In this document: positions 26,519 to 36,709 of the stretch, piece by piece
How the letters are laid out: the number at the start of each line of letters is the position of its first letter
Position numbering within the stretch: position 1 is the stretch's first letter
NCBI GenBank assembly: GCA_945607605.1
Contig: CALYZE010000013.1
Coordinates: 1 to 47,624, forward strand
From: an uncultured Bacteroides sp.
GTDB taxonomy: Bacteria > Bacteroidota > Bacteroidia > Bacteroidales > Bacteroidaceae
Reading direction: 5' to 3'
Length of the DNA stretch: 47,624 bases
Translations under genes and position numbers: made by a program
The notes under the pieces: model-generated
What the model saw: only the letters and a program-made list of their open reading frames with translations
Told to the model about the DNA's origin: nothing
Database searches by the model: none

Positions 26519-28999
26519 TCAGTCCTGATAATATATCCGCTTCACTCGTGTAGAGATACTTGTCAAGACCTCGTAAGGTATGGTTTTGAGTACATCAGAA
26601 AGCATTGTGATGGGTAGATGGTCACCAAATATTTCTACCGTATCTCCTTCTTTACACTCAATATCCGTCACGTCAATCATACAGACATCCATACAAATAT
26701 TGCCTACATACAATGCTTTCTGACCGTTTACCAGACAGTAGGCATGCCCGTTTCCAAGGTGACGATTCAATCCATCAGCATATCCGATAGGGAGGGCAGC
26801 GATGCGTGAAGGGCGATTCAAGTGCCCCTTCCGGCTATATCCCACCGTATCTTCTTCAGATACCTCACGAATTTGCAAAATAGTAGTACGCAAGGTGCTT
26901 ACATTATTCAGCATAGAATTATCAATCGGACTAATTCCATATAATCCGATGCCAAGACGCACCATATCAAATTGCGCCCCCGGGAAACGTTCTATGCCTG
27001 CAGAATTACAGATATGGCGAAGCACCTTATGCGGGAAAGCTTCCTGCAATTCCATCGATGCTTTTTCAAAGCTTACAATCTGCTGACGGGTAAAGGCATC
27101 GAATTGCGGCGCATCACTACCCACAAAATGCGAAAAGACGGACCTCAGAATGATTGCATTTTGCCCCTTCAGTCGTTCAATCAGACGAGGCATATCTTCG
27201 GGAGCGAAACCCAGGCGATGCATACCGGTATCCAACTTTATGTGAATCGGGAAGTTGGTAATCCCTTCCTTTTCAGCCTCTTTTATCAAAGCATCCAACA
27301 GATGAAAACTATAAACTTCGGGTTCTAGCTTATAATCGAACATTGTCTTGAAAGCTGTCATCTCCGGATTCATAATGAGGATACTTGCCGTAATTCCGGC
27401 TTTACGAAGTTCAGATCCCTCATCTGCTACAGCTACAGCCAAATAATCTACATGATGTTCCTGCAAGGTCTTTGCAATCTCGTATGAACCGGCACCATAG
27501 GCAGAGGCTTTCACCATACACACCATCTTGGTTTCCGGTTTCAGTTTACTACGGTAATAATTCAAATTGGCAATCATAGCACCCAGATTGACTTCCAATA
27601 TTGTTTCATGCACTTTCTTCTCCAATATCTCCGTCAAGGCATCAAAACCAAATTTACGGGCTCCTTTTATCAAAATGATTTCATTTTCCAAACGGAGTTC
27701 CCCTTGTTCAACAGCCCGTATCAAAGCATTAGTGTCAGGATAGAAAGCCTTTTCCACATTGAAACGAGCAGCACAAGTCGCAATCTCATGTCCTACGCCT
27801 ATGATACGTTCGATGTGACGACTATTCGCTAATTGTGCCACTTGTCTATAAAGAGTAGAGGAGTTTTGGCCTGTTTCCAAAATATCAGAAAGAATCACCG
27901 TCCGCTTCAAACCATTGACAAGTGAACGACGATGCAGAAAGTCCAATGCGATATCCAATGAACCCAAATCTGAATTATAACTATCATTTATCAACAAACA
28001 ACCATTCTTACCTTCTTTCACTTCCAGACGCATGGCAACGGGTTCCAATCTGGCCATACGTTCCGTAATCTCTTCAGCAGGGAGCATGAGATATAGACAA
28101 GCTGCAAGGCAATTCAACGAATTTTCGATAGAAGCATCATCAATGAAAGGCAGGGTGAACGTATTATCCATACTCAGATAGCGATAGGATATCACCGTAC
28201 AATCTTCTTTCTTTTCTATCTCACTGATATACAAAGGACGTTCCATATCCTTTCTGCTCCATGCTATTTCACGCGCAGAAAGGATGGACTTCGACACACA
28301 GTTGCTGATAAACTCATCATCTCCATTGTAAATCACCACATCGCAGTTTTTAAATAGCGCGAGCTTCTCCATACACTTTTCTTGTAGAGAAAAGAAATTT
28401 TCTTGATGGGCTCCACCAATATTAGTCAGGATACCAATAGTAGGTTGAATCATATTCTGCAGAGCACGCATCTCTCCTGGTTCGGAAATGCCGGCTTCAA
28501 AGATAGCAAGTTCAGATTGTTCATTCATCTGCCAAACAGACAGAGGTACACCAATCTGTGAGTTGTAGCTACGAGGGGAACGAACAATTACTCGTTCGGG
28601 ACTAATGAGTTGGTGTAACCATTCTTTTACAACAGTTTTTCCGTTGCTCCCTGTAATGCCAATTACAGGAATCTGGAACTTTCCCCGGTGTTGTTCAGCC
28701 AGCTTTTGTAAAGCTTTTAGCGAGTTAGGAACTACTAAGACATTAGCAAACTGCCAATTCTCACTTTCGATTGAGTGAAAATTTTCCTCACTGACAACAA
28801 AGTTACGAACACCACGAGCATACAAATCAGGAATGTAGCGCGCGCCATTGTTTCGTTTGGTAGTCAAGGCAAAAAACAAGGTTTCCTCCGGAAAACTCAA
28901 CGAACGGCTGTCAGTAAGCAGCCAATCGATGGTTGCCGGCCTATTTCCCACACGCCGTGCACCAATACTTTCGGTTATGCTTTCAATCGAATATGACAT
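26519..28999 (-). CDS. MurF-Alr fusion: peptidoglycan precursor ligase plus alanine racemase
   Basis: An 826-residue bifunctional cell-wall enzyme. Residues 1 to about 455 are MurF, which adds D-alanyl-D-alanine to the UDP-MurNAc tripeptide using ATP; the P-loop is GITGSNGKT (114-122). Residues from about 460 to the end are a fold-type III alanine racemase that makes D-alanine, with pyridoxal phosphate on Lys497 in VCMVKASAYGAGSYE and the GYSRKG and GNICMDVCMIDV blocks. The fusion joins supplier and user of D-alanine. It is common in Bacteroidetes. The start codon lies 25 bp inside the end of the GSCFA gene, which points to cotranscription. Confidence 0.95.
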   Translation of the reverse strand: MSYSIESITESIGARRVGNRPATIDWLLTDSRSLSFPEETLFFALTTKRNNGARYIPDLYARGVRNFVVSEENFHSIESENWQFANVLVVPNSLKALQKLAEQHRGKFQIPVIGITGSNGKTVVKEWLHQLISPERVIVRSPRSYNSQIGVPLSVWQMNEQSELAIFEAGISEPGEMRALQNMIQPTIGILTNIGGAHQENFFSLQEKCMEKLALFKNCDVVIYNGDDEFISNCVSKSILSAREIAWSRKDMERPLYISEIEKKEDCTVISYRYLSMDNTFTLPFIDDASIENSLNCLAACLYLMLPAEEITERMARLEPVAMRLEVKEGKNGCLLINDSYNSDLGSLDIALDFLHRRSLVNGLKRTVILSDILETGQNSSTLYRQVAQLANSRHIERIIGVGHEIATCAARFNVEKAFYPDTNALIRAVEQGELRLENEIILIKGARKFGFDALTEILEKKVHETILEVNLGAMIANLNYYRSKLKPETKMVCMVKASAYGAGSYEIAKTLQEHHVDYLAVAVADEGSELRKAGITASILIMNPEMTAFKTMFDYKLEPEVYSFHLLDALIKEAEKEGITNFPIHIKLDTGMHRLGFAPEDMPRLIERLKGQNAIILRSVFSHFVGSDAPQFDAFTRQQIVSFEKASMELQEAFPHKVLRHICNSAGIERFPGAQFDMVRLGIGLYGISPIDNSMLNNVSTLRTTILQIREVSEEDTVGYSRKGHLNRPSRIAALPIGYADGLNRHLGNGHAYCLVNGQKALYVGNICMDVCMIDVTDIECKEGDTVEIFGDHLPITMLSDVLKTIPYEVLTSISTRVKRIYYQD

Positions 29000-29964
29000 A
29001 TCTCTCTTTCTTTTTTGAAATCTAAGTACGGGTATTTTCCGTTAAGTCGTTCTATTTTTAACACAATTTGTCCTAAAAAACGCTTATATTCTTCAGATCC
29101 TGGATGGAAGGGCTTATGCGCTAACGATTTATGTATATTTTCACTTTCTTCCATAATCTGTAACGCCTCAGTGGAGATGCAGGAATACACAAACCGCTCC
29201 CACACATAATGGACGGCCACTTCGGAAGGATGCACCATGTCCTCCGCATAAAAACGATAGTCACGTAACTCATCCAGTAACAATTCGTATGCAGGAAAAT
29301 AAAAAACTTGCTTCGGGAAAAGGACTTGCAGTTGCTCGATAGCCAGCAACAGTATGGCTTTGCTAAGATTATTGGCATGAAGACCGTCACGAACATGACG
29401 AATGGGACTGACGGTAAACAGCACTTTCAGTTCGGGATTCTGCCATAATAAATCAGACAACAAAGCTTTATAATCAAGTACGATTTCATCCACAGAAAGC
29501 TTACGGCGTGTAAACATCGTTTCCGATTGCTTATGACAATTAGAAACAACTTCTCCGGATTCTTTGGATTCATACACCCAGGCTGTTCCAAAAGTTAGCA
29601 ATAGATAATTCAGTTGAGGGAAAGCGGCATGTGCTTCTCCCAGTCGATTATTAATGCGTTGTAAGGTTTGAGTTAATTCGGGAGTAGAAAAATCTCCATG
29701 ATGCATTGGGCTATGCCAACACTCCTGAAAGAAAAACAAATCTTTCTGGTTATAGTTTTTACCCTTTATAATCTCGCGTAAAACAGCAGAGATGGAAAGT
29801 GGGTTGTACAATACACCGTAAGGATTAACATCACAACGAAACTTAGCATTCAACAACTTTTCTCCCATCTCGGAAGCAAAACAAGAACCGAGTAACATCA
29901 AATGATCGGTATGTTTTAACCGAGGCAAATCGGCAGATAATTCAACGGAAGTATATAAGTTCAT
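28975..29964 (-). CDS. GSCFA-domain protein
   Basis: A 329-residue soluble protein named for its motif LLGSCFASEMGEKL (GSCFA at 26-30). The fold is thought to be SGNH-hydrolase-like, with the motif serine as a candidate nucleophile and a DMVHPSEVAVHYVWERF block near 233-250 that would supply the Asp and His. The exact reaction is unknown. It has no signal peptide. In Bacteroidetes this family commonly lies beside murF-alr, as here with a 25-bp overlap, which hints at a role in envelope synthesis, but that is inference from neighbourhood only. Confidence 0.85.
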   Translation of the reverse strand: MNLYTSVELSADLPRLKHTDHLMLLGSCFASEMGEKLLNAKFRCDVNPYGVLYNPLSISAVLREIIKGKNYNQKDLFFFQECWHSPMHHGDFSTPELTQTLQRINNRLGEAHAAFPQLNYLLLTFGTAWVYESKESGEVVSNCHKQSETMFTRRKLSVDEIVLDYKALLSDLLWQNPELKVLFTVSPIRHVRDGLHANNLSKAILLLAIEQLQVLFPKQVFYFPAYELLLDELRDYRFYAEDMVHPSEVAVHYVWERFVYSCISTEALQIMEESENIHKSLAHKPFHPGSEEYKRFLGQIVLKIERLNGKYPYLDFKKEREICHIRLKA

Positions 29965-30005
29965 AGTCTATTTCTACATTTTTAGAATTTATTGCTTCAG
30001 AACGA

Positions 30006-30013
30006 CAAAGATA
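30006..30013 (-). promoter_or_regulatory. Candidate -7 element for the GSCFA-murF-alr operon
   Basis: TATCTTTG on the minus strand matches the consensus 41 bp before the GSCFA start codon. A TTTG lies 12 bp further upstream, closer than normal. Confidence 0.5.
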
Positions 30014-30461
30014 ATGAAAGAATAACAAACGCTTGCGTTTACCAGACATAACCTTATGTTAACATCTAAGACGTATCGACTCAATCACAGAGAGATTGCT
30101 TCCTATCAATGAAATTCGAGACACCAAAATCAAAGTATATGACCAATCAAGAGTTAATAATAGTTATTTAAAAACAACCAAAAACTACTTTTTCAAAGTC
30201 TATATTAAAGCTATAAAACATCTGATTCTAAAATCTGACAAGTAAAAAAGCAATTTAAAAAACATGACGGTAATAATTTACCAGCACCCTGCCAGCACGG
30301 TTGTCCACACCCATCCATATCATAACTATCAACAAACTATAAATAAGAGTATCGGAGTGTTGGTAATACTGTCCAAAAACTCTATATTTATTTCAAGACT
30401 GATTCAACAGCCAGCTATCAACTTTTTCTTTGAAAACATCCCTACATCCGTTTTCTTTTGC

Positions 30462-30469
30462 TATTTTTG
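30462..30469 (+). promoter_or_regulatory. Candidate -7 element for dxs-trkA-trkH
   Basis: TATTTTTG matches the consensus 24 bp before the preferred dxs ATG at 30494. It lies inside the upstream extension of the dxs reading frame that begins at 30458, which argues against that longer start. Confidence 0.5.
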
Positions 30470-30493
30470 CAATTTGTAATCCTCAGAATAGAG

Positions 30494-32386
30494 ATGAAAA
30501 CAGAACCAACAACATATAACTTGCTCAATTCTATTCCATTTCCCGAAGATTTGCGCCAACTAAGCGTGGAGCAACTTCCTGAAGTCTGCAAAGAATTGCG
30601 GCAAGACATTATCAAACAAGTTTCTTGTAACCCCGGACATTTCGCTGCTAGCTTAGGTACGGTAGAACTTACTGTTGCCTTGCATTATGTCTACAATACT
30701 CCCCACGATCGTATTATATGGGATGTTGGACATCAGGCATACGGTCATAAAATCTTGACCGGACGTCGCGAGGTGTTTTCTACCAACCGAAAATTCAAAG
30801 GCATACGCCCCTTTCCTTCTCCAGATGAAAGTGAATATGACACTTTCACTTGTGGACATGCTTCAAACTCCATATCAGCCGCCCTTGGCATGGCAGTAGC
30901 CGCCGCCAAGAAGGGGGAGAATGATCGCCATGTAGTTGCCGTCATAGGTGACGGAAGTATGAGTGGCGGTTTAGCATTTGAAGGATTAAACAACGCTTCA
31001 TCTACTACAAATAACCTGCTCATTATCCTGAACGACAATGACATGGCAATAGATCGTAGCGTAGGGGGGATGAAGCAGTATCTTTTCAACATGACGACGA
31101 GCAACCGTTATAATCAGTTGCGCTTCAAGACTTCCAAGGTACTGTTTAAAATGAGAGTCCTAAACGAAGACCGTCGCAAAGCGCTGATTCGCTTTGCCAA
31201 TAGTCTGAAATCGATGGCAGCTCAGCAACAAAATATCTTTGAGGGAATGAACATTCGCTATTTCGGCCCTGTGAACGGACATGATGTAAAAAACATCGCT
31301 CGCATCCTACGAGATATCAAGGATATGGAAGGTCCCAAAATTCTACATCTACATACAGTTAAGGGTAAAGGATTTGAGCCGGCAGAAAAAGATCCGGGCG
31401 TTTGGCATGCACCGGGAAAATTCAATCCGAAAACAGGAGAGCGTATCAAAGCTGACACCAGCAACCTCCCTCCTCTCTTTCAGGATGTATTTGGAGAGAC
31501 ACTCGTTGAACTGGCCCAACAAAACCCGAGAATTGTCGGTGTAACTCCCGCTATGCCTACTGGCTGTTCTATGAATAAAATTATGGAGCTTATGCCCGAC
31601 CGTGCCTTTGATGTAGGCATTGCTGAAGGTCATGCAGCCACTTTTTCCGGCGGTATGGCGAAGGAAGGAATGCAACCCTTCTGCAATATTTACTCCTCCT
31701 TCATGCAACGAGCATACGATAATGTAATTCATGATATTGCAATCCTACGACTTCCTGTTGTCCTCTGCATCGATCGTGCTGGATTGGTTGGCGAAGACGG
31801 GCCGACGCATCATGGTGTATTTGACCTGGCCTATTTCCGCCCCATCCCCAATTTGACTATCTCCTCTCCGATGAACGAGCATGAATTACGCCGACTGATG
31901 TATACAGCACAATTGCCGGATAAAGGTCCGTTTGTCATCCGTTATCCTCGTGGTCGCGGCGTATTGCTTGATTGGAAGTGCCCGCTAGAAGAAATTCAAG
32001 TTGGTAAGGGACGAAAATTAAAAGACGGAAAAGACATGGCCATTCTAAGCTTAGGGCCTATCGGAAACATTGCTGCAAAAGCCATTGAACGAGCAGAAAA
32101 AGAAAAAGGAATCTCCATAGCCCATTATGACCTGCGCTTCCTGAAGCCGCTGGACGAAAATCTATTACACGAAGTTGGACAAAACTTCCAACAGATTATT
32201 ACCATTGAAGATGGTGTCCGGAAAGGAGGTATGGGTAGCGCTGTATTGGAATTCATGGCAGATAATGGATATACCCCACAAATACGACGTATCGGTGTTC
32301 CCGACACATTTATAGAACATGGAACTATACAGGAGCTATATCACCTGTGTGGAATGGATGAAGAAGGAATCTTTCAACAATTATGA
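30494..32386 (+). CDS. dxs: 1-deoxy-D-xylulose-5-phosphate synthase
   Basis: A 630-residue thiamine-diphosphate enzyme that condenses pyruvate with glyceraldehyde-3-phosphate, the first step of the MEP isoprenoid pathway. Visible features are the HxxH-type segment [16 protein letters not shown], the thiamine diphosphate motif from GDGSMSGG to NDND (about 156-182), the [16 protein letters not shown] block of the pyrimidine domain, and the C-terminal transketolase-like domain. I start it at 30494 (MKTEPTTYN) because a longer reading from 30458 begins on top of the probable promoter. The stop codon overlaps the trkA start (ATGA), so the genes are likely translationally coupled. Confidence 0.96.
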   Translation: MKTEPTTYNLLNSIPFPEDLRQLSVEQLPEVCKELRQDIIKQVSCNPGHFAASLGTVELTVALHYVYNTPHDRIIWDVGHQAYGHKILTGRREVFSTNRKFKGIRPFPSPDESEYDTFTCGHASNSISAALGMAVAAAKKGENDRHVVAVIGDGSMSGGLAFEGLNNASSTTNNLLIILNDNDMAIDRSVGGMKQYLFNMTTSNRYNQLRFKTSKVLFKMRVLNEDRRKALIRFANSLKSMAAQQQNIFEGMNIRYFGPVNGHDVKNIARILRDIKDMEGPKILHLHTVKGKGFEPAEKDPGVWHAPGKFNPKTGERIKADTSNLPPLFQDVFGETLVELAQQNPRIVGVTPAMPTGCSMNKIMELMPDRAFDVGIAEGHAATFSGGMAKEGMQPFCNIYSSFMQRAYDNVIHDIAILRLPVVLCIDRAGLVGEDGPTHHGVFDLAYFRPIPNLTISSPMNEHELRRLMYTAQLPDKGPFVIRYPRGRGVLLDWKCPLEEIQVGKGRKLKDGKDMAILSLGPIGNIAAKAIERAEKEKGISIAHYDLRFLKPLDENLLHEVGQNFQQIITIEDGVRKGGMGSAVLEFMADNGYTPQIRRIGVPDTFIEHGTIQELYHLCGMDEEGIFQQL

Positions 32387-33723
32387 AGATAATCATTGCT
32401 GGTGCCGGCGCAGTAGGCACACATTTGGCCAAACTGTTATCCCGCGAAAAGCAGGACATCATTCTGATGGACGATGACGAAGAAAAGTTGAGCACCTTGA
32501 GTTATAACTTTGATTTGATGACGGTCACAGCTTCCCCTATCTCCATTAAAGGCCTAAAGGAAGTGGGAGTAGGCGAAGCAGATCTTTTCATCGCTGTCAC
32601 TCCTGACGAAAGCCGAAACATGACCGCATGTATGCTGGCCACCAATCTCGGTGCTATCAAAACTGTTGCTCGCATCGACAATTACGAATACCTATTACCC
32701 AAGAACAAGGAATTTTTTCAGAAATTAGGTGTAGATTCACTTATTTATCCGGAAATGCTTGCTGCCAAAGAAATCATATCTTCTATCCGTATGAGCTGGG
32801 TTCGTCAATGGTGGGAATTTTGTGGAGGTGCTTTGATACTGATTGGTACTAAAATGCGTGAGAAAGCTGAAATTCTGGATATTCCTCTCCACGAGTTAGG
32901 TGGTCCGAAACTGCCTTATCATGTGGTTGCCATCAAACGAAAGAATGAAACCTTGATTCCACGAGGTGACGATGTTATCAAATTGCACGATATTGTTTAT
33001 TTCACTACTACCCGAAAGTACATCCCTTATATTCGCAAGATTGCCGGCAAAGAAGATTATGCCGACGTGCGCAATGTCATGATTATGGGTGGAAGTCGTA
33101 TTGCCGTACGTACGGCACAATACGTTCCGGACTATATGCAAGTAAAGATTGTAGATAATGACTTGACGCGTTGCAACCGTCTGACAGAAATTCTGGATGA
33201 CAAAACTATGATTATCAACGGAGATGGACGTGACATGGACTTACTTGTAGAGGAAGGTTTAAAGAACACAGAAGCCTTTGTAGCACTTACCGGAAACTCA
33301 GAAACCAATATTTTGGCTTGTCTTGCAGCTAAACGCATGGGGGTCAGTAAAACTGTGGCAGAAGTGGAAAATATTGATTATATAGGCATGGCAGAAAGTT
33401 TGGATATTGGTACCGTAATCAACAAAAAATTGATTGCTGCCAGCCACATATATCAGATGATGCTGGACGCAGACGTCAGCAACGTAAAATGCCTAACATT
33501 TGCTAATGCCGATGTAGCCGAATTTACCGTAAAAGCGGGTTCTAAAATCACCAAACACCCAGTAAAAGATCTCGGATTACCCAAAGGGACAACCATCGGA
33601 GGATTAATCCGTCAGGGAGAAGGTATTGTGGTAATGGGTAATACCTTGATACAACCCGGTGACCATGTGGTGGTATTCTGCCTGAATATGATGATTAAAA
33701 AAATAGAGAAGTACTTTAATTAA
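32383..33723 (+). CDS. trkA: TrkA, regulatory NAD-binding subunit of the potassium uptake system
   Basis: A 446-residue cytoplasmic protein built of two RCK units. The first Rossmann domain opens with [20 protein letters not shown] and the second with [17 protein letters not shown] near residue 230. Each is followed by a TrkA-C domain (about 140-220 and 365-446). TrkA gates the TrkH channel in response to nucleotides. It overlaps dxs by 4 bp and is followed by trkH after 6 bp, so the three genes form one operon. Confidence 0.96.
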   Translation: MKIIIAGAGAVGTHLAKLLSREKQDIILMDDDEEKLSTLSYNFDLMTVTASPISIKGLKEVGVGEADLFIAVTPDESRNMTACMLATNLGAIKTVARIDNYEYLLPKNKEFFQKLGVDSLIYPEMLAAKEIISSIRMSWVRQWWEFCGGALILIGTKMREKAEILDIPLHELGGPKLPYHVVAIKRKNETLIPRGDDVIKLHDIVYFTTTRKYIPYIRKIAGKEDYADVRNVMIMGGSRIAVRTAQYVPDYMQVKIVDNDLTRCNRLTEILDDKTMIINGDGRDMDLLVEEGLKNTEAFVALTGNSETNILACLAAKRMGVSKTVAEVENIDYIGMAESLDIGTVINKKLIAASHIYQMMLDADVSNVKCLTFANADVAEFTVKAGSKITKHPVKDLGLPKGTTIGGLIRQGEGIVVMGNTLIQPGDHVVVFCLNMMIKKIEKYFN

Positions 33724-33729
33724 ACTACT

Positions 33730-35181
33730 GTGATTAATTTTAAGACGATCATACGTATTATCGGCATCTTGCTATTGTTGGAAACAGCCATGTTCCTCTG
33801 CTGCTCCGGCATATCCTATCATTATGGAGAAGGTGACTTGATAGATTTCTGGACATCGGGGGCTATTACAGCCGGAGTCGGTCTGTTGTTTGTCCTCCTC
33901 GGAAGAGGAGGTGAACGCCAATTAACACGCCGTGACGGATATGTTTTGGTCAGTTTTGCTTGGGTAGCATTCTCACTCTTCGGCATGCTTCCATTTTATA
34001 TCGGTGGCTATATACCCGATATTACCAATGCTTTCTTTGAAACGATGTCCGGCTTTACTAGTACAGGTGCCACCATTCTGAACAACATAGAATCTCTGCC
34101 ACACGGAATATTATTCTGGCGCAGCATGACTCAATGGATTGGTGGTTTGGGCATCATCTTATTCACCATCGCCGTACTTCCTATCTTTGGTGTCAGTGGG
34201 TTGCAGGTTTTCGCCGCGGAAGCCACTGGTCCCACACACGATAAAATACATCCACGCATCGGTATCACCGCCAAATGGATTTGGAGTATCTATGCCGGAA
34301 TTACCAGCCTTCTGGTAATATTGCTGATGTTAGGAGGAATGGACTGGTTCGATAGTGTCTGTCATGCTTTTGCAACCACCGGAACAGGCGGGTTCTCAAC
34401 CAAACAAGCAAGTATTGCCTACTACAATTCACCTTATATAGAGTATGTCATTTCCTTATTTATGTTCATTTCCGGTATTAATTTTACCCTACTGTTATTA
34501 TTCATTAACCGGAAATATAAAAAATTTATCAACAACGCAGAATTAAAATGGTATTTTTTATCTGTTGTAACCTTTACTTCCATCATAGCCGTTGTACTTT
34601 ATTATACCAGTTCGATGGGAGCAGAAGAATCTTTCCGCAGATCTATATTTCAGGTTATTTCTCTCCAAACATCAACCGGTTTCGCTACAGATGACTATAT
34701 GAAGTGGACGCCTATTCTTTGGGGATTGCTCACTACTCTTATGCTGATAGGAGCTTGTGCAGGTAGTACAACAGGAGGATTGAAATGTATACGTATGGTA
34801 ATACTCGCAAGAGTCTCACGCAATGAGTTCAAACACATTATTCACCCCAATGCTGTATTGCCAGTAAGAATCGACAAACAGATCATATCTCCTTCTATTG
34901 TATCTACAGTTCTCGCTTTTTGCTTCATATATATAGTTATCATAGTAATCGGTATGTTGTTAATGATGGCTATGGGTATTGGTGCGGAAGAATCCTTGGG
35001 TTGTGTTATTTCCAGTATTGGCAATATGGGGCCTGGATTGGGGCAATGTGGACCCGCTTATTCTTGGAATGTCTTGCCGGATATGGCCAAATGGCTATTG
35101 GCATTTCTCATGCTATTGGGACGTCTGGAATTGTTCACAATATTACTTTTATTTAATCCTGAATTCTGGAAACGAAATTGA
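33730..35181 (+). CDS. trkH: TrkH, potassium-translocating membrane subunit
   Basis: A 483-residue inner-membrane protein of the TrkH/KtrB family, four repeated M-P-M units. The selectivity-filter segments are recognisable: MSGFTSTGATIL, FATTGTGGFSTKQ, LQTSTGFATDD and IGNMGPGLGQCGP. The start codon is GTG at 33730, since the next in-frame ATG would remove part of the first membrane helix. With TrkA it forms the potassium uptake system. Coupling to dxs is an operon arrangement without obvious functional link. Confidence 0.95.
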   Translation: MINFKTIIRIIGILLLLETAMFLCCSGISYHYGEGDLIDFWTSGAITAGVGLLFVLLGRGGERQLTRRDGYVLVSFAWVAFSLFGMLPFYIGGYIPDITNAFFETMSGFTSTGATILNNIESLPHGILFWRSMTQWIGGLGIILFTIAVLPIFGVSGLQVFAAEATGPTHDKIHPRIGITAKWIWSIYAGITSLLVILLMLGGMDWFDSVCHAFATTGTGGFSTKQASIAYYNSPYIEYVISLFMFISGINFTLLLLFINRKYKKFINNAELKWYFLSVVTFTSIIAVVLYYTSSMGAEESFRRSIFQVISLQTSTGFATDDYMKWTPILWGLLTTLMLIGACAGSTTGGLKCIRMVILARVSRNEFKHIIHPNAVLPVRIDKQIISPSIVSTVLAFCFIYIVIIVIGMLLMMAMGIGAEESLGCVISSIGNMGPGLGQCGPAYSWNVLPDMAKWLLAFLMLLGRLELFTILLLFNPEFWKRN

Positions 35182-35251
35182 TTTAAGATAAAAGTATAAA
35201 ATATAATCATTTTTTGTCATGTAGAGATAGCAAAATAACAAATACTTATTA

Positions 35252-35259
35252 TATCTTTG
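35252..35259 (+). promoter_or_regulatory. Candidate -7 element before the small secreted protein and the nuo genes
   Basis: TATCTTTG matches the consensus. It lies only 5 bp before a possible GTG start (35264), so the transcript would begin after that codon and the ATG at 35285 is preferred. As I see no other promoter before nuoA, this one may also drive complex I. Confidence 0.5.
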
Positions 35260-35284
35260 CGGCGTGAAAAGAACTATTCATGGT

Positions 35285-35656
35285 ATGAAGCAATGCATAA
35301 AACTTGGTATAATTGTCATACTTGCAGCCTTACTGCACAACGGTGCATTACAAGCCGCAGATGTTTTATGTATTCCTACCAGCCCTAAAACAGAGTGTTG
35401 CCTTCTCTCGCAAGCTCCTACCGCGCAACAAACTATTCAAAACTTCTATCACTATTTCCTTACTGTGTCTCTCTGTCTGGAGTATGTGGACGGTACACAA
35501 GTTCCTGGCAACAAAAGCATTTTATTGCCAGCAAACTCTTTCAAAATGCAGTTAGCTGCTTATTCATCGGAATATGACCGGTTACTATTTTTATTTCCTC
35601 ATCCTATGCTCGATACCAGTTACTACGTGTTCGGACTAAGGAAAATTCTTATTTAG
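35285..35656 (+). CDS. Small secreted protein of unknown function before nuoA
   Basis: A 123-residue protein with a signal peptide (MKQCIKLGIIVILAALLHNG, cleavage near LQAA) and a mature part of about 95 residues with four to five cysteines, two of them adjacent (TECCLL). I do not recognise a family. A GTG start at 35264 would add seven residues but lies on the probable transcription start. The gene sits 109 bp before nuoA on the same strand with no terminator visible between, so it may be cotranscribed with complex I. It is a real gene by its signal peptide and codon use, but conservation needs a search. Confidence 0.6.
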   Translation: MKQCIKLGIIVILAALLHNGALQAADVLCIPTSPKTECCLLSQAPTAQQTIQNFYHYFLTVSLCLEYVDGTQVPGNKSILLPANSFKMQLAAYSSEYDRLLFLFPHPMLDTSYYVFGLRKILI

Positions 35657-35765
35657 AAAGGATATAAGCGTGACAGCTTGCCCTAATCCTCGTTGGACAA
35701 CAATTCAGAGTTATTGTTATTCGACGCAATGTCTCCATATTAATATCTAAAATCTTATCAGATTT

Positions 35766-36116
35766 ATGAACTTTACTTTATTAGTGGTCGTCTTATTGAC
35801 GGCAGTCGCTTTCGTGGGCATCGTTATCGCGCTCTCAAACGCGATAGCTCCTCGTTCGTACAATCCACAAAAAATGGAACCGTATGAGTGCGGCATTCCT
35901 ACTCGCGGTAAATCATGGATGCAATTTCGCGTAGGTTATTATCTATTTGCCATTTTGTTCTTAATGTTCGAAGTAGAAACCGTATTCCTGTTTCCCTGGG
36001 CAGTTATCGCCCGCGAGTTAGGAGTAGCGGGACTTTTTAGTATTTTATTCTTTTTGATTATACTGGTTCTGGGTCTTGCCTATGCCTGGAGGAAAGGAGC
36101 TTTGGAATGGAAATAA
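35766..36116 (+). CDS. nuoA: NADH-quinone oxidoreductase subunit A
   Basis: A 116-residue membrane subunit of complex I with three predicted helices and the conserved loop [13 protein letters not shown] near 38-51, which contacts the quinone channel. It opens the ten-gene complex I operon. Its end overlaps nuoB by 10 bp. Confidence 0.95.
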   Translation: MNFTLLVVVLLTAVAFVGIVIALSNAIAPRSYNPQKMEPYECGIPTRGKSWMQFRVGYYLFAILFLMFEVETVFLFPWAVIARELGVAGLFSILFFLIILVLGLAYAWRKGALEWK

Positions 36117-36709
36117 CAAAGAAGCCCAAAATTAAATCAATTCCTTATGAGGAATTCATTGACAATGAAACATTGGAAAAAATGGTCCGAGAACTTAACG
36201 CCGGGGGTGCCAATGTGGCTCTCGGAGTACTGGATGATTTCGTTAATTGGGGACGCAGCAATTCATTGTGGCCTCTTACGTTTGCAACCAGTTGTTGTGG
36301 CATTGAATTTATGGCCCTCGGTGCAGCCCGTTATGACATGGCACGCTTTGGGTTTGAAGTAGCCCGTGCCAGTCCACGCCAGGCAGACATGATCATGGTT
36401 TGTGGAACCATCACGAACAAGATGGCTCCGGTATTGAAACGTCTTTACGATCAAATGGCCGATCCTAAATATGTAATTGCCGTAGGAGGCTGCGCAGTCA
36501 GTGGAGGTCCATTCAAAAAATCCTATCACGTAGTGAATGGTGTGGATAAGATTTTACCGGTAGATGTCTATATTCCCGGTTGCCCTCCACGTCCGGAAGC
36601 TTTTTATTACGGCATGATGCAACTGCAACGCAAAGTAAAAATAGAGAATTATTTTGGTGGAGTGAACAGAAAAGAAGATAAGCCAGACGAAGAAAAAAAT
36701 AGCATTTAA
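36107..36709 (+). CDS. nuoB: NADH-quinone oxidoreductase subunit B
   Basis: A 200-residue peripheral-arm subunit that holds the terminal iron-sulphur cluster N2. The four ligands are visible: Cys63 and Cys64 in TSCCGIEF, Cys129 in GGCAVSGG and Cys159 in PGCPPRPE. It passes electrons to quinone at the interface with NuoD. Both ends overlap neighbours (10 bp with nuoA, 1 bp with nuoCD), implying coupled translation. Confidence 0.96.
   Translation: MEITKKPKIKSIPYEEFIDNETLEKMVRELNAGGANVALGVLDDFVNWGRSNSLWPLTFATSCCGIEFMALGAARYDMARFGFEVARASPRQADMIMVCGTITNKMAPVLKRLYDQMADPKYVIAVGGCAVSGGPFKKSYHVVNGVDKILPVDVYIPGCPPRPEAFYYGMMQLQRKVKIENYFGGVNRKEDKPDEEKNSI

Larger units (their letters stand above)
29965..30493. 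other. Intergenic region of about 530 bp between GSCFA and dxs
   Basis: A/T-rich spacer between divergent genes. It holds a -7 element for each side (30006-30013 minus, 30462-30469 plus) and a short hairpin-capable AAACGC/GCGTTT at 30029-30042. The 71-codon plus-strand ORF at 30264-30479 runs through the dxs promoter and has no coding character. I see no RNA gene or repeat in the rest. Confidence 0.5.

Noticed and set aside
30264..30479. 71-codon ORF before dxs
   Set aside because: It runs across the dxs -7 element and start region, has no coding character and no fitting context.
35264..35284. GTG start for the small secreted protein
   Set aside because: It is 5 bp from the -7 element, upstream of the likely transcript start; the ATG at 35285 gives a better signal peptide.
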